Source: Phocicoccus pinnipedialis
GTDB lineage: Bacteria; Bacillota; Bacilli; Staphylococcales; Salinicoccaceae
Direction: 5' to 3'
NCBI RefSeq assembly: GCF_903994035.1
Contig: NZ_CAJEWB010000004.1
Location: forward strand, 152,323 to 216,322
Length of the DNA: 64,000 nucleotides
In this document: positions 17,790 to 29,457 of the stretch, in pieces
How positions within the stretch are numbered: position 1 is the first letter of the stretch
Layout: each line of letters opens with the position of its first letter
The notes under the pieces: generated by a model
Told to the model about the DNA's origin: nothing
Database searches by the model: none
Seen by the model: only the letters and a program-made list of their open reading frames with translations
Position numbers and translations under genes: made by a program

Positions 17790-17890
17790 TTGACAAAATT
17801 GTAAAACATGCTAATATTTTAATTGGGCTCCCTTAAATGGGATTGTATATGAGCTCCTTTTCACATTTACGTGGAAGGGAGCCTTTTTTA
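17790..17890 (+). promoter_or_regulatory. pyrG promoter and CTP-responsive attenuator
   Basis: TTGACA (17790-17795) and TAATAT (17812-17817) with a 16-bp spacer place the start at the GGGCTC run (17825). A 12-bp hairpin (17853-17864 and 17871-17882) followed by T6 is an intrinsic terminator whose left arm, GCTCCTTTTCAC, is pyrimidine-rich. In B. subtilis low CTP causes repeated G addition at GGGC, and the poly-G tail pairs with the pyrimidine-rich arm to prevent termination. All parts are present here. Confidence 0.88.
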
Positions 17891-17898
17891 TTTTTTAG

Positions 17899-19521
<1,623 letters not shown>

Positions 19522-19532
19522 TATAGATATAA

Positions 19533-19571
19533 TTAAACCCGAACGACTGATCGTTCGGGTTTAATTTTGTT
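19533..19571 (+). terminator. Intrinsic terminator of pyrG
   Basis: 14-bp stem TTAAACCCGAACGA/TCGTTCGGGTTTAA (19533-19546 and 19551-19564), loop CTGA, then a short T run. Confidence 0.88.
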
Positions 19572-19779
19572 TGCACGACAAGGTGTTGAAGAAACTCGCG
19601 TGTTCGACTTGCAAAATATTATGACAAGTTACTTTTAATTGAAACCGACCATCTTTTATTCAAGACCTAGAACTGTTATTGGGAGGTCCCTTAGAATGAA
19701 TCTTCAATCTTTTATTCGTGCATCATATTAAAAGTATTGCTCGGCTGCGCTTGCTCGTTTTTGAAGCCCTATTTAACCA
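19572..19779. other. Unexplained spacer after pyrG
   Basis: About 208 bp with no usable open frame. A short symmetrical GACCT/AGGTC pair surrounds 19665-19690, and a GC-richer patch lies near 19739-19760. I see no terminator for the convergent exonuclease gene. In Bacillus spo0F or other genes occupy this place, so it may be eroded sequence, but no recognisable remnant was seen. Confidence 0.4.
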
Positions 19780-20676
19780 CTATAAAGAGTCGTAAAATTC
19801 AATCAAACTTTTAAGTTTTTCGTTATTTATAAGTACGATATCTTTACCCATTGCAATTTTATTTCTAACAATTTGTTCTTTTTTGCTCAGCGTATTTCCG
19901 CGCTGTATCCCGTGAATAAAAATATCCATATCATCATAAATTGTGTATGTTCCGCCATGATTTACAATATATTGAACGAGATCTTTTCTTTTTAAATACA
20001 GTGTCCCAGATATTGCGATTTTTTTACCGAAGAAGGGGTGAGTATCATCTGTGATGTCCACTGTCGGTTTAATCGATAAAAGTGCATCGTTATAAAGATC
20101 CATCGTAGCGCGCTTACTTTTACTATTTCTCATTGAACGTAAATATTTCTTATGTGATTTTAGATAAGAATCGAGCGATGGATAGTGTTCAAGTAATCGA
20201 TATGTGATCATTGCAGCAGCTTTTGCATCATTTAAGGCATGGTGGTGCCCTTTAAAATCGATATTATAAAAGCGCATCATATTTGCAAGGGAGTAACTAT
20301 GGTTTTGTACTGTGCGACGTCCCATCTGCACAGAACAGAAGTATTGAATGGGTGGGATTTCTTTTCCATAGCGCACTAGAGACGCGAAAAGTACCTTCAT
20401 ATCAAAACTTGCATTATGCGCGACAACGGGTAGGTCTCCAATGAAATCCATCATATATGGGTAAATGTGCTCAAATGTTGGTGCATCTTGGATGTCTTCA
20501 GGTGTAATGCCATTAACTCTGATATTACCTTCAGAGAATCTTGTCTCTGGATCGACGAGTGTGTAAAAGGTTTCTGTCATATGCTTATCGATGACTTTGA
20601 CCATACCGACACTACAAATCGATGCAGGGTTAGCATTTGCTGTCTCAAAGTCTAGAGCCACAAATCTATTGCTCAT
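19780..20676 (-). CDS. DEDDh 3'-5' exonuclease with C-terminal BRCT domain
   Basis: The 298-residue protein has an N-terminal DnaQ-type exonuclease: VALDFETA (Asp, Glu), HNASFDMKVL (Asp) and HHALNDAKA (His, Asp). A BRCT-like domain follows from about residue 215 (HPFFGKKIAISGTL, then YIVNHGGTY). It resembles the stand-alone epsilon-like exonucleases of Firmicutes, which act in DNA repair rather than in the replisome; this role is inferred. Its ATG overlaps the end of the DUF2529 gene by 11 bp with only a weak ribosome site, so it is probably translationally coupled. Confidence 0.88.
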   Translation of the reverse strand: MSNRFVALDFETANANPASICSVGMVKVIDKHMTETFYTLVDPETRFSEGNIRVNGITPEDIQDAPTFEHIYPYMMDFIGDLPVVAHNASFDMKVLFASLVRYGKEIPPIQYFCSVQMGRRTVQNHSYSLANMMRFYNIDFKGHHHALNDAKAAAMITYRLLEHYPSLDSYLKSHKKYLRSMRNSKSKRATMDLYNDALLSIKPTVDITDDTHPFFGKKIAISGTLYLKRKDLVQYIVNHGGTYTIYDDMDIFIHGIQRGNTLSKKEQIVRNKIAMGKDIVLINNEKLKSLIEFYDSL

Positions 20677-21181
20677 CTTCGCTCGTCATTTCATCAATAA
20701 AGATATAGAGAGTGTAGTAAATGAATAAAAATGCTGATACATAAGGATTAATGATGCGGTCAAAGTCTGCAGTTGGTACGAGTTTTCTTGCGCTGCTCAG
20801 GTCGATGTAGTGGAAGATGCTGTTAAAAAAATCAGCGTCTTCTTTATTTTTGTTACAAACTAAGCAGTAGTCCATATCTTTATGATTTAATTCTTGAACA
20901 AATGCTTTGACCTCTTCATCAAAATCCTTTGCAACGACTAAAATGCGATCTGGAGTAGTTACATTTTGAATCGATTCAAATACCTTGATATCCGGTAATG
21001 ATTCTTCACCTTCAATAAGAAACGATTCTAAAAATTTGAAGTCATGAAAGGTCTTAAGTAATATATTTCCATCAGTACCAACAGCTTGTGCAAGTAAACG
21101 CGCAGCGATTTCTATCTCCTCTGACTGATCATAAATTTTGTTATATACATTTGTCATTTGAGTTTGTAAAATTTTGTCCAT
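20666..21181 (-). CDS. DUF2529 protein (YwjG-like)
   Basis: This 171-residue protein resembles YwjG/DUF2529, found next to pyrG in Bacillus and Staphylococcus. It starts with an amphipathic region (LQTQMTNVYNKIYDQSEEIE) and contains a SIS-like VVAKDFDEEVKAFVQEL stretch. The function is unknown. In those relatives the gene reads with its neighbours toward fba; here it is on the minus strand and linked to an exonuclease gene. Confidence 0.8.
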   Translation of the reverse strand: MDKILQTQMTNVYNKIYDQSEEIEIAARLLAQAVGTDGNILLKTFHDFKFLESFLIEGEESLPDIKVFESIQNVTTPDRILVVAKDFDEEVKAFVQELNHKDMDYCLVCNKNKEDADFFNSIFHYIDLSSARKLVPTADFDRIINPYVSAFLFIYYTLYIFIDEMTSEDEQ

Positions 21182-21272
21182 TATTCTATCATCCTGATTC
21201 TTTAGATTATATTTATACTATCAAACAGTTGTTCTCTGGTGCAATGAAAGGAGCTGTTAGATAGTCTAATAT

Positions 21273-21300
21273 TTGAATTGTTACGAAATTTAATTATAAT
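21273..21300 (+). promoter_or_regulatory. Probable fsa promoter
   Basis: TTGAAT (21273-21278) and TATAAT (21295-21300), 16-bp spacer, about 36 bp before the start codon. Confidence 0.65.
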
Positions 21301-21335
21301 TGATATAGATAAACTAAAGGAGTCTATATATTAAA

Positions 21336-21977
21336 ATGAAATATTTTATTGATACAGCTAATATGGAAGAAATTACAGAAATCAACGAATGGGGTGTACT
21401 TGCAGGAGTTACGACAAACCCATCACTTGTTGCAAAAGAAAAGAACATCTCTTTTCACGATAGATTAGTGGAAATTTGTGAGCTTGTTGGTGGACCTGTG
21501 AGCGGAGAGGTTATCTCACTTGAAGCAGACGGTATGATTGAAGAAGGACGTGAACTCGCGAAATTACATGAGCACATTGTTGTTAAAATCCCAATGACAT
21601 CTGAAGGTATGAAGGCCGTTTCTGTTTTATCAAAAGAGGGAATTAAAACTAATGTAACGCTCGTATTTAATACAGTACAAGCATTAACAGCAGCGCGAGC
21701 TGGAGCAACTTACGTGTCACCATTCATTGGTCGCTTAGACGACATCGGTTTAGAAGGTATGCAACTCATCGCAGATATCGCAGATATTTTTGCGATTCAC
21801 GATATTGATACTGAAATCATTGCAGCTTCAATCCGTAACGAAGGACACGTCCATGGGGCGGCGTTAGCTGGAGCAGATATTGCAACGATTCCATACGCTG
21901 TCATTAAAAAATTGACGAACCATCCTCTAACAGACAAAGGGATTGAACAATTTTTAGCAGATTGGAATAACAAATAA
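21336..21977 (+). CDS. fsa: Fructose-6-phosphate aldolase/transaldolase-like protein
   Basis: This small TalC/FSA-type enzyme (213 residues) cleaves or transfers dihydroxyacetone units in sugar phosphate metabolism. It shows the N-terminal FIDTAN, TTNPSL, the Schiff-base lysine segment [26 protein letters not shown] and the late AASIRN motif. It corresponds to B. subtilis ywjH. AGGAG lies 13 bases before ATG, farther than usual, and no closer site is seen. It leads murZ by 26 bp. Confidence 0.93.
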   Translation: MKYFIDTANMEEITEINEWGVLAGVTTNPSLVAKEKNISFHDRLVEICELVGGPVSGEVISLEADGMIEEGRELAKLHEHIVVKIPMTSEGMKAVSVLSKEGIKTNVTLVFNTVQALTAARAGATYVSPFIGRLDDIGLEGMQLIADIADIFAIHDIDTEIIAASIRNEGHVHGAALAGADIATIPYAVIKKLTNHPLTDKGIEQFLADWNNK

Positions 21978-22003
21978 ATCTGTTAACGATTGGGAGTGAA
22001 GTA

Positions 22004-23263
22004 ATGACAGATAAAGTTATTAAGGTTAATGGTGGAAACACACTTACGGGTGAAATCAAGATTAGTGGTGCGAAGAATAGTGCAGTAGCGCTTATTCCAG
22101 CTTCACTCATGGCACAAAATGGGACGGTTGAACTAGAAGGCATTCCGGAAATTTCAGACGTATCAACACTCGTTAGTCTCTTATCTGATTTAGATATTGA
22201 CGCTAAACTAGAAGGTGATGTGTTAACAGTAAACGCTGAAAACGCGCATAATACACCATTACCAAACGACAAGGTACAATCATTGCGCGCATCGTATTAC
22301 ATGATGGGTGCAATGCTTGCACGATTTAAAAAAGTAGCAATTGCTTTACCGGGGGGATGTCATTTAGGTCCCAGACCAATCGATCAACACATCAAAGGGT
22401 TTCAGGCTCTTGGCGTTAAGGTCACAAACGAACATGGTGTGATGCATCTCTCAAGTGAATCACTGACTGGGGCAAAGATTTTCTTTGACGTAGTTTCTGT
22501 TGGAGCAACGATTAACGTGATGCTTGCTGCAACAATGGCGAAAGGACGTACGATATTAGAAAATGTAGCGCGTGAGCCAGAAATCGTGGATGTTGCGACG
22601 CTTCTTAACAAAATGGGTGCTAACATTCGTGGTGCAGGAACTGAAACGATTCGTATCGAAGGTGTAGAATCGTTACATGGCACATCACACACAATCATTC
22701 CAGACCGCATTGAAGCGGGTTCTTATATTTCAGTAGGAGCACTAGTGGGTAAAAATTTTAAAGTTAAAAATATTATTCCGGAACATTTAGAATCATTATT
22801 TTCTAAATTGGAAGAAATTGGTGTAGACTTTACTATCGATGACGACGAAGTTGTAATTAATAGTGGCTCTAACTACAATCCTGTCGAGATAAAGACTCAG
22901 GTGTACCCAGGATTTCCAACTGACTTGCAGCAACCGCTCACACCATTACTCATGCAGGCAACAGGTACATCGAAGATTTCTGAGACGGTATACCCAGCAA
23001 GATTCCGTCATATTGATGAGCTGTCGCGTATGAACGCACATTTAGAGCAACGTAGTGGCGCTGTCTTTATCCACCCATCAAAACTGAATGGAGCAGAAGT
23101 GTATGCGAGCGATCTGCGTGCAGGTTTCTGTTTAGTCGCTGCAGGGCTGATTGCTGAAGGTACGACAACAATTCATAACGTACATCACGTTATGCGCGGA
23201 TACTCAGGTATCATTGAAAAGCTTACTGAGCTTGGTGCAGATATCGAATTAGTGACGAAGTAG
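22004..23263 (+). CDS. murZ: UDP-N-acetylglucosamine 1-carboxyvinyltransferase, second paralog (MurZ/MurAB)
   Basis: MurZ transfers enolpyruvate from PEP to UDP-GlcNAc, the first committed step of peptidoglycan synthesis; its active-site Cys119 (in [10 protein letters not shown]) is the fosfomycin target. The 419-residue length is normal. Location next to fsa, glpX and rho marks it as the MurAB/MurZ paralog; the MurAA copy is at 41199. GGGAGTGA precedes ATG 22004. Confidence 0.96.
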   Translation: MTDKVIKVNGGNTLTGEIKISGAKNSAVALIPASLMAQNGTVELEGIPEISDVSTLVSLLSDLDIDAKLEGDVLTVNAENAHNTPLPNDKVQSLRASYYMMGAMLARFKKVAIALPGGCHLGPRPIDQHIKGFQALGVKVTNEHGVMHLSSESLTGAKIFFDVVSVGATINVMLAATMAKGRTILENVAREPEIVDVATLLNKMGANIRGAGTETIRIEGVESLHGTSHTIIPDRIEAGSYISVGALVGKNFKVKNIIPEHLESLFSKLEEIGVDFTIDDDEVVINSGSNYNPVEIKTQVYPGFPTDLQQPLTPLLMQATGTSKISETVYPARFRHIDELSRMNAHLEQRSGAVFIHPSKLNGAEVYASDLRAGFCLVAAGLIAEGTTTIHNVHHVMRGYSGIIEKLTELGADIELVTK

Positions 23264-23264
23264 G

Positions 23265-23291
23265 AGAGACACTTAAGTGTCTCTTTTTTTA
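23265..23291 (+). terminator. Intrinsic terminator of fsa-murZ
   Basis: 8-bp stem AGAGACAC/GTGTCTCT with loop TTAA and a T8 tail, just after the murZ stop. Confidence 0.85.
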
Positions 23292-23386
23292 TTTTTAAGG
23301 CACAAATTCTACGTAGCCAATTTTTAATGCGAATGTGTTTTTCACTGTGATATAATAATAATGACAAATTTTCAGGAGGCGTTTAA

Positions 23387-24346
23387 ATGGAACGAAGTCT
23401 TTCTATGGAACTCGTAAGGGTGACTGAAGCTGCTGCACTTGAGAGTGCTAAGTGGGTTGGTAAGGGATTAAAGAACGAAGCGGACGATGCCGCAACGACG
23501 GCTATGCGTAAAGTGTTCGACACTATTCCGATGAAGGGGACAGTAGTTATTGGTGAAGGTGAAATGGACGAAGCACCAATGCTATATATCGGTGAGGAGC
23601 TTGGTACTAGTGAAGGTGCTGAGATCGATATCGCAGTAGACCCATTAGAAGGTACGACAATCGTTGCAGAAGGTGGCTGGAATGCACTAACTGTAATTGC
23701 GATTGCTGATAAAGGTAATCTATTACATGCACCAGACATGTACATGGATAAAATCGCGGTTGGACCTGAAGCTAAAGGACTCGTTGATTTAGATAACTCG
23801 GTTGAAGATAATATTCGTGCTGTAGCGAAAGCGAAAAACAAAAACGTTGAAGATGTAACAGTAACAATATTAAAACGTGATCGTAACCAACATATTATTG
23901 ATGAAGCACGTCGTGTGGGTGCGCGCATCAAGTTTGTTGAGAACGGTGATGTTGCTGCAGCAATTAACACGTGTTTTGACTACACTGGTGTAGACATCAT
24001 GTTTGGTTCAGGTGGAGCTCCAGAAGGTGTCCTAGCAGCTGTTGGTATTAAAGCATTAGGTGGAGACTTCCAAGGTCGTCTCGTACCTATGACTGACGAA
24101 GAAACTGAACGTTGTAGGTCAATGGGTGTGGATCATAAGAAAAAATTCCAATTAGACGAACTTGTTAAAGGTGACGATGCGATCTTTGCTGCAACTGCAG
24201 TAACAGACGGTGAGTTAATGAGAGGTGTTCAGTTCAAAGGTGATTATGTTGAAACTGAAAGCCTTGTGATGAGAGCCAAATCAGGAACAGTACGTTTCGT
24301 AAAAGGACGTCACTCAATGGTTAAAAAACCTAAGATGATTCTCTAA
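23387..24346 (+). CDS. glpX: Class II fructose-1,6-bisphosphatase GlpX
   Basis: GlpX removes the 1-phosphate of fructose 1,6-bisphosphate in gluconeogenesis, needing metal ions. The 319-residue protein has the metal/phosphate segments [16 protein letters not shown] and [18 protein letters not shown] precedes ATG 23387. Presence at this locus follows the Bacillus order. Confidence 0.96.
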   Translation: MERSLSMELVRVTEAAALESAKWVGKGLKNEADDAATTAMRKVFDTIPMKGTVVIGEGEMDEAPMLYIGEELGTSEGAEIDIAVDPLEGTTIVAEGGWNALTVIAIADKGNLLHAPDMYMDKIAVGPEAKGLVDLDNSVEDNIRAVAKAKNKNVEDVTVTILKRDRNQHIIDEARRVGARIKFVENGDVAAAINTCFDYTGVDIMFGSGGAPEGVLAAVGIKALGGDFQGRLVPMTDEETERCRSMGVDHKKKFQLDELVKGDDAIFAATAVTDGELMRGVQFKGDYVETESLVMRAKSGTVRFVKGRHSMVKKPKMIL

Positions 24347-24364
24347 TTTTGTAGTGGTGTATTT

Positions 24365-24388
24365 AAGGGCCCATTAGGGTCCTTTTTT
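24365..24388 (+). terminator. Intrinsic terminator of glpX
   Basis: 8-bp stem AAGGGCCC/GGGTCCTT (24365-24372 and 24377-24384, with one G-T pair) with loop ATTA and T6. Confidence 0.8.
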
Positions 24389-24700
24389 GCTTTTGTTTTA
24401 TGAATCACACTAATTCTGAAAAACTTGTAGAAAAATTTATGCAGATCTTATATATTTAAATGACGTGTTTGAAATCTTAATGGTCGACATGCATGTTCAA
24501 AGGATAGAGTATTAAATAATACATACAGAATATTGATTGTAATAATTATAAAGTTGAATGGTTACTTGCCCATAATGCCCCTGTTTATGTCTATCAGTTC
24601 TGACCCGTAACACCACCTTAATCTCAAAGTTTTTTAACAAAATCCCTTTATGGTATAGTATAATCTTAAAGTAATCATTGAAAAGAACGGACGTGTAGTA
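24389..24700 (+). promoter_or_regulatory. Spacer and leader upstream of rho
   Basis: 312 bp without a credible gene. The last part has an extended -10 (TGG-TATAGT, 24651-24659) overlapping TATAAT (24659-24664), with a TTAACA upstream, giving a short rho leader. The C-rich, unpaired stretch about 24569-24620 is of the kind Rho itself binds, so it could take part in autoregulation; this is inferred. Confidence 0.45.
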
Positions 24701-26029
24701 ATGTCGGAATCTGATAAAAATAAAGAACACGAAGGGCAAAAGTATGAGACCTTCGACTCACTTTATAAGAACAATACGACTAAAGACCTAACTGCTAGAG
24801 CGAAGTCCCTTCGCCTAGAGAACTATAGTAAATTGAACAAGAAAGAGCTTGTCCTAGCTATCTTAGAAGCTGAGATGGAGAAGGACGGAAAGTATTATAT
24901 GGAAGGTATCTTAGATGATATTCAACCAGATGGTTACGGCTTCTTAAGAACTGTTAACTATTCTAAAGGTGAAAAAGATATCTATATTTCTGCATCGCAG
25001 ATCAGACGCTTTGAACTCAAAAAAGGAGACAAAGTTACTGGTAAAGTACGAAAACCAAAAGAAAAAGAAAGTTATTACGGATTACTCCAAGTAGACTTCG
25101 TTAACGACCTCAACGCTGAGGAGATTAAAAAGCGCCCTCACTTCCAGGCACTAACGCCTTTATATCCTGATGAAAGAATCCATCTTGAAACAGAACCGAG
25201 AAATTATTCAACTCGTATAATGGATCTTGTTACTCCAATTGGTTTTGGTCAGCGTGGTATGATCGTCGCGCCACCAAAGGCTGGTAAGACGTCGATTCTT
25301 AAAGAGATTGCGAACTCTATTTCTACGAATCACCCAGATGCGAAACTTTTCATTCTACTAATTGGAGAACGTCCTGAAGAGGTTACGGACATCGAACGTT
25401 CAGTTGAGAACGCAGAGGTAGTACATTCAACATTCGATGAGCACCCGACGCACCATGTTAAAGTTGCTGAACTACTACTTGAGCGTTCAAAGCGATTAGT
25501 CGAGACGGGTGAAGATGTAATCATTTTAATGGATTCGATAACTAGACTCGCGCGTGCATACAACTTAGTAGTGCCACCAAGCGGACGTACCTTGTCGGGC
25601 GGTCTAGACCCAGCATCTCTTCATAAACCAAAAGCGTTCTTTGGTGCAGCGCGTAACATTGAAGCCGGTGGTAGCTTAACGATTCTAGCAACAGCTCTCG
25701 TAGATACGGGCTCGCGTATGGATGACATGATCTATGAAGAGTTCAAGGGTACAGGTAACATGGAACTTCATCTTGACCGCGGTCTTGCTGAGCGTAGAGT
25801 ATACCCAGCGATTGATATCAGACGCTCAAGCACGCGTCGTGAAGACCTTCTTTTGCAAAAAGAAGAGCTCGACGTATTATGGCAGCTTAGAAACTTATTC
25901 ACAGACTCATCAGACTTTACAGAACGATTTTTAAGAATTGTGAAGCAGACCAACTCCAATGAAGCATTCTTCGATGAATTGCGTCATAGAATGTTGGAAA
26001 GTGCGAAGTCAGGCAAACCAGTAATCTAG
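24701..26029 (+). CDS. rho: Transcription termination factor Rho
   Basis: Rho is a hexameric RNA helicase that stops transcription. The 442-residue protein has an N-terminal SAP-like helical part, a cold-shock-type RNA-binding domain ([26 protein letters not shown]) and the ATPase core. The core carries [10 protein letters not shown] (Walker A), [16 protein letters not shown] (Walker B) and the Q/R loops. The start ATG 24701 has only a weak GGA upstream. The N-terminal extension is shorter than in Actinobacteria, typical of Firmicutes. Confidence 0.97.
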   Translation: MSESDKNKEHEGQKYETFDSLYKNNTTKDLTARAKSLRLENYSKLNKKELVLAILEAEMEKDGKYYMEGILDDIQPDGYGFLRTVNYSKGEKDIYISASQIRRFELKKGDKVTGKVRKPKEKESYYGLLQVDFVNDLNAEEIKKRPHFQALTPLYPDERIHLETEPRNYSTRIMDLVTPIGFGQRGMIVAPPKAGKTSILKEIANSISTNHPDAKLFILLIGERPEEVTDIERSVENAEVVHSTFDEHPTHHVKVAELLLERSKRLVETGEDVIILMDSITRLARAYNLVVPPSGRTLSGGLDPASLHKPKAFFGAARNIEAGGSLTILATALVDTGSRMDDMIYEEFKGTGNMELHLDRGLAERRVYPAIDIRRSSTRREDLLLQKEELDVLWQLRNLFTDSSDFTERFLRIVKQTNSNEAFFDELRHRMLESAKSGKPVI

Positions 26030-26060
26030 TATTTCAATGAAATAAATCTGTGCCATATGG

Positions 26061-26089
26061 TTGATTTATGGTATATATCCATGTATAAT
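26061..26089 (+). promoter_or_regulatory. rpmE promoter and leader
   Basis: TTGATT (26061-26066) and TATAAT (26084-26089) with the ideal 17-bp spacer. The start would be near 26096, leaving about 70 nt of leader containing a short GGG-ATAAA-CCC hairpin. L31 leaders in Firmicutes can be regulatory; whether this one is cannot be told. Confidence 0.75.
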
Positions 26090-26164
26090 ATTGTAAGTAT
26101 TGTAGGGATAAACCCAAGAAAAACTCTGTTCCAGATGGTTCAGGGCATAAGGAGAATGTTAATT

Positions 26165-26386
26165 ATGAAACAAGGAATTCACCCAGAATACCATAGAGTT
26201 AACGTAATTTGCTCATGTGGTAATGAATTTGAAACTGGTTCAACTTTAAGCAACGATATTAAAGTAGAAAACTGTTCTGAATGTCATCCATTCTATACTG
26301 GACGTCAAAAGTTCGCTTCTGCTGACGGTCGTGTTGAACGTTTCAACAAGAAGTTTGGTCTCAAATCAGCAAACGAAGAACAATAA
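26165..26386 (+). CDS. rpmE: 50S ribosomal protein L31, zinc-binding type
   Basis: The 73-residue protein begins [10 protein letters not shown]. It has the cysteines of the zinc-binding L31 form (CSC near residue 16 and [10 protein letters not shown] near 37) and the FNKKFGL end. S. aureus has only the cysteine-free RpmE2 form, so this is closer to the Bacillus RpmE. ATG 26165 is chosen: AAGGAG lies upstream and it gives the standard length; the frame runs back to 26057 without a ribosome site. Confidence 0.95.
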   Translation: MKQGIHPEYHRVNVICSCGNEFETGSTLSNDIKVENCSECHPFYTGRQKFASADGRVERFNKKFGLKSANEEQ

Positions 26387-26393
26387 CATTAAG

Positions 26394-26428
26394 AGTCGTA
26401 CTGACCTATTCAGTACGACTTTTTTTAT
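26394..26428 (+). terminator. Intrinsic terminator of rpmE
   Basis: 11-bp stem AGTCGTACTGA/TCAGTACGACT (26394-26404 and 26410-26420), loop CCTAT, T7 tail. Confidence 0.9.
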
Positions 26429-26450
26429 GTGAAAAATATCCTATAGCCTA

Positions 26451-26459
26451 TGGTATAAT
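26451..26459 (+). promoter_or_regulatory. Extended -10 promoter of prfA
   Basis: TGG-TATAAT, an extended -10 element with no clear -35, about 37 bp before prfA and after the rpmE terminator. Confidence 0.55.
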
Positions 26460-26496
26460 AAATTCACGAAATTAAAAAAAGGACGCGTGCAAAATT

Positions 26497-27576
26497 ATGT
26501 TTGATCAATTAGAAATTATTGAAAATAGATACGAACAATTAAATGAATTATTAAGCGACCCTGACGTAGTGTCAGACCCCAATAAATTAAGAGAATATTC
26601 AAAGGAACAATCAGACCTTCAAGGGATAGTTGATGTTTATCGAGTGTATAAAGAACACAAAGAAACGATTGAAGAATCTAAAGAGATGTTAAACGAAACT
26701 GATGACAAAGAGATGGTTGAATTACTTAAAGAAGAGATTTCAGCATCTGAAAAAGAAATTCCAGGACTTGAGGATGAACTTAAAGTGCTACTTATTCCAA
26801 AAGATCCAAATGATGAAAAGAACGTTGTCATGGAAATTCGTGGAGCAGCTGGTGGCGATGAGGCGCAGATTTTTGCAGGTGACTTATTCCGTATGTACTC
26901 TCGTTACGCTGAAGCTCAAGGCTGGAAGACAGAAATCGTTGACGCAAGTGCATCTGACCAAGGTGGGTATAAAGAAATCAGCTTTATGATCAATGGTCAT
27001 GGCGCATACTCTAAGCTTAAATATGAAAACGGGGCGCACCGTGTACAACGGGTCCCTGAAACGGAGTCTGGTGGTCGTATTCATACATCAACAGCTACAG
27101 TTGCGGTACTGCCAGAAGTTGAAGAAGTAGAAGTTGACATTAAGAATGAAGACTTAAAAATTGATACGTACCGTTCAAGTGGAGCAGGAGGTCAGCACGT
27201 TAACACGACGGACTCTGCTGTACGTATTACACACCTACCAACAGGGACAGTTGTGACTTCACAAGATGAAAAATCACAAATAAAAAACAGAGAAAACGCT
27301 ATGAAAGTTCTACGTTCTAGAATTTACGATATGATGCAACAAGAAGCTCAAGATGAGTATTCTGCACAGAGAAAACTTGCGGTTGGTACAGGTGATCGTT
27401 CTGAACGTATCCGTACCTACAACTATCCGCAAAATCGTGTGACAGACCACCGTATTGGTCTGACTATCAACAAGCTTGATCAAATTATCGATGGTAACTT
27501 AGACGAAATTTTCGATGCATTAGCAATCGAGGAACAAACGTCAAAACTTGAAGAATTAAACAATGCTGAGTTTTAA
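26497..27576 (+). CDS. prfA: Peptide chain release factor 1
   Basis: RF1 reads UAA and UAG stop codons and triggers peptide release. The 359-residue length is standard. The GGQ catalytic motif is in [15 protein letters not shown], and the [13 protein letters not shown] segment is typical of the domain. AAAGGA precedes ATG 26497. Its 3' end overlaps prmC, which methylates its GGQ glutamine. Confidence 0.97.
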   Translation: MFDQLEIIENRYEQLNELLSDPDVVSDPNKLREYSKEQSDLQGIVDVYRVYKEHKETIEESKEMLNETDDKEMVELLKEEISASEKEIPGLEDELKVLLIPKDPNDEKNVVMEIRGAAGGDEAQIFAGDLFRMYSRYAEAQGWKTEIVDASASDQGGYKEISFMINGHGAYSKLKYENGAHRVQRVPETESGGRIHTSTATVAVLPEVEEVEVDIKNEDLKIDTYRSSGAGGQHVNTTDSAVRITHLPTGTVVTSQDEKSQIKNRENAMKVLRSRIYDMMQQEAQDEYSAQRKLAVGTGDRSERIRTYNYPQNRVTDHRIGLTINKLDQIIDGNLDEIFDALAIEEQTSKLEELNNAEF

Positions 27577-28402
27577 TGACGCGTTAAAAGAGGCACAATT
27601 GCGCTTGGATTCTCATAAAAAAGAGACACGCATCGCTTCTCTTCTTATTGAAGATTTATTTGGACTAAACCGTACAGCGCTAATATCTCGTGGTACAGAT
27701 CCTATCTCGGCTAAAGACCTACAAACATACCGTCACGCAATCAATAGTGTCATAGCGGATTACCCTTATCAATACGTTACGGGCACCGCACATTTTTACG
27801 GTAGAAAATTTTCTGTTTCAAAAAGTACATTGATTCCCAGAAACGAGACAGAAGAACTCGTATATCACGTCTTAGACAAAGTGAAGTATGGAAGAGTTGT
27901 CGATATCGGAACCGGTACAGGGGCGATTGGAATAACATTAAAGTTAGAGAACCCTGAACTCGACGTAATTATCACAGACATTAGTGAAGAGGCGTTACAA
28001 ATTGCTGAGAAGAACAAACAGGCACTTAAAACAGACGTAACTGTGTTGCAAGGAGATATACTCTCACCATTGATTCGAAAAAAAATCAGAGTGGATGTTT
28101 TAATCTCAAATCCACCTTATATTGCGGACTTTGAGACAAATTTGATGAGCAAGAGTACTTTGAAGCACGAACCTCATTCAGCATTGTTTGCTCGCGAAGA
28201 GGGACTTTATTTTTATCGACAAATAATAGAGGGTCTAGATGAAGTTTTAAACATGGATGGACAAGTGTTCTTTGAAATTGGCTTTAACCAAGGAGACAAG
28301 GTCAAGGGTTTGTTTTTATCGCGTTGGCCAAACTCAACTGTGGAAATTATCAAAGATATCAATGGTTTAGACAGAATTATTTACGCAAAGTGGGTGAATT
28401 AA
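27563..28402 (+). CDS. prmC: Release factor glutamine methyltransferase PrmC
   Basis: PrmC methylates the GGQ glutamine of RF1 and RF2 using SAM. The 279-residue protein has the SAM-binding [12 protein letters not shown] and the catalytic NPPYI. The gene overlaps prfA by 14 bp, giving coupled translation of enzyme and substrate. Confidence 0.96.
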   Translation: MLSFNDALKEAQLRLDSHKKETRIASLLIEDLFGLNRTALISRGTDPISAKDLQTYRHAINSVIADYPYQYVTGTAHFYGRKFSVSKSTLIPRNETEELVYHVLDKVKYGRVVDIGTGTGAIGITLKLENPELDVIITDISEEALQIAEKNKQALKTDVTVLQGDILSPLIRKKIRVDVLISNPPYIADFETNLMSKSTLKHEPHSALFAREEGLYFYRQIIEGLDEVLNMDGQVFFEIGFNQGDKVKGLFLSRWPNSTVEIIKDINGLDRIIYAKWVN

Positions 28403-29452
28403 ATGACGACACGAAAATGGAAACTAACATCTAAAGACGTTGAAGAGCCAATGTCAGAAGATGCGCTAAATACATTAGAGGAAATTAAAGTCGCGATTAC
28501 ATACGGTGAAGTCGTGGGATTGCCAACAGAAACGGTTTATGGTCTTGCAGGAGATGCGACGAACAGTGAGGCAATCCATAAGATTTTTGTAGCTAAGGGT
28601 CGCCCAGGTGACAACCCGTTAATTGTACATATTCATGACAAGAAGCAGATGGAGGCATTTGTTGGACCGGTTCATGAGAATGTGAAGAAGTTGATGGATA
28701 AGTTCTGGCCAGGTCCGATTTCTTTTATCTTACCTTTAAAAGGAGACTACATTGCGTCTAATGTAGTTGCGGAGCTCGATAGCATTGCAGTGCGTATGCC
28801 GAGCCATCCAGCAGGGCGTAAAGTCTTACAATATGTAGACATCCCACTTGCTGCACCGTCAGCCAACTTAAGTGGTAAGCCGTCGCCCACAAAATTTGAA
28901 CACGTATATGATGATTTAGAGGGCAAGATTTATGGTGTTATTGAAAGTGAACCTGCTGAGTATGGATTAGAGAGTACAGTCTTAGATTGCACACAGTTTC
29001 CATATCGAATCGCACGTCCTGGATCGATCTCCATTACAGAGTTACGTGAGGTGTTAAAAGAAGATATTGAGCGTCATCAAGATACGACAGAACGTCCGAT
29101 CTCTCCAGGTATGAAGTACAAACACTATGCACCACGTCAGCCTCTCACTGTGTTCTTTGGGCAAGTCAATTCAGGACTTAAGGCTTTTTCATACGATAAA
29201 AACAAGAAAAACGGCGTGATTGCACCTGAAACGATGAGAGAATATATCGATGAAGATGTAACATTCGTAAGTCTATGTAAAGATGAATATAGCTACAGAG
29301 AAGCTTCTAAAAATCTTTATGCCGCACTGAGGTTCATGGACTCTTCTGATGTGGAACAGATCTTTATCTATGGATTCGATGTAAATGATGAGACAGAAGC
29401 GCTCATGAATCGCATATACAAAGCGACGGGCAGCACTGTCATTAAAGGGTGA
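28403..29452 (+). CDS. ywlC: L-threonylcarbamoyladenylate synthase (Sua5/YwlC)
   Basis: The enzyme makes threonylcarbamoyl-AMP for the t6A37 modification of tRNAs decoding ANN codons. The 349-residue protein has the YrdC domain (GLPTETVYGLAGDATN, SIAVRMPSHPAG, PSANLSGKPSPT) and, after a SPGMKYKHYAP linker, the C-terminal Sua5 domain. Start ATG 28403 immediately follows the prmC stop. Confidence 0.95.
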   Translation: MTTRKWKLTSKDVEEPMSEDALNTLEEIKVAITYGEVVGLPTETVYGLAGDATNSEAIHKIFVAKGRPGDNPLIVHIHDKKQMEAFVGPVHENVKKLMDKFWPGPISFILPLKGDYIASNVVAELDSIAVRMPSHPAGRKVLQYVDIPLAAPSANLSGKPSPTKFEHVYDDLEGKIYGVIESEPAEYGLESTVLDCTQFPYRIARPGSISITELREVLKEDIERHQDTTERPISPGMKYKHYAPRQPLTVFFGQVNSGLKAFSYDKNKKNGVIAPETMREYIDEDVTFVSLCKDEYSYREASKNLYAALRFMDSSDVEQIFIYGFDVNDETEALMNRIYKATGSTVIKG

Positions 29453-29457
29453 ACATA

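Noticed and set aside
19572..19779. Repeat shared with the 5131-5314 spacer
   Set aside because: Compared by eye on both strands; no convincing similarity.
24512..24739. 75-codon minus-strand frame before rho
   Set aside because: Overlaps the rho start; no ribosome site and no recognisable family.
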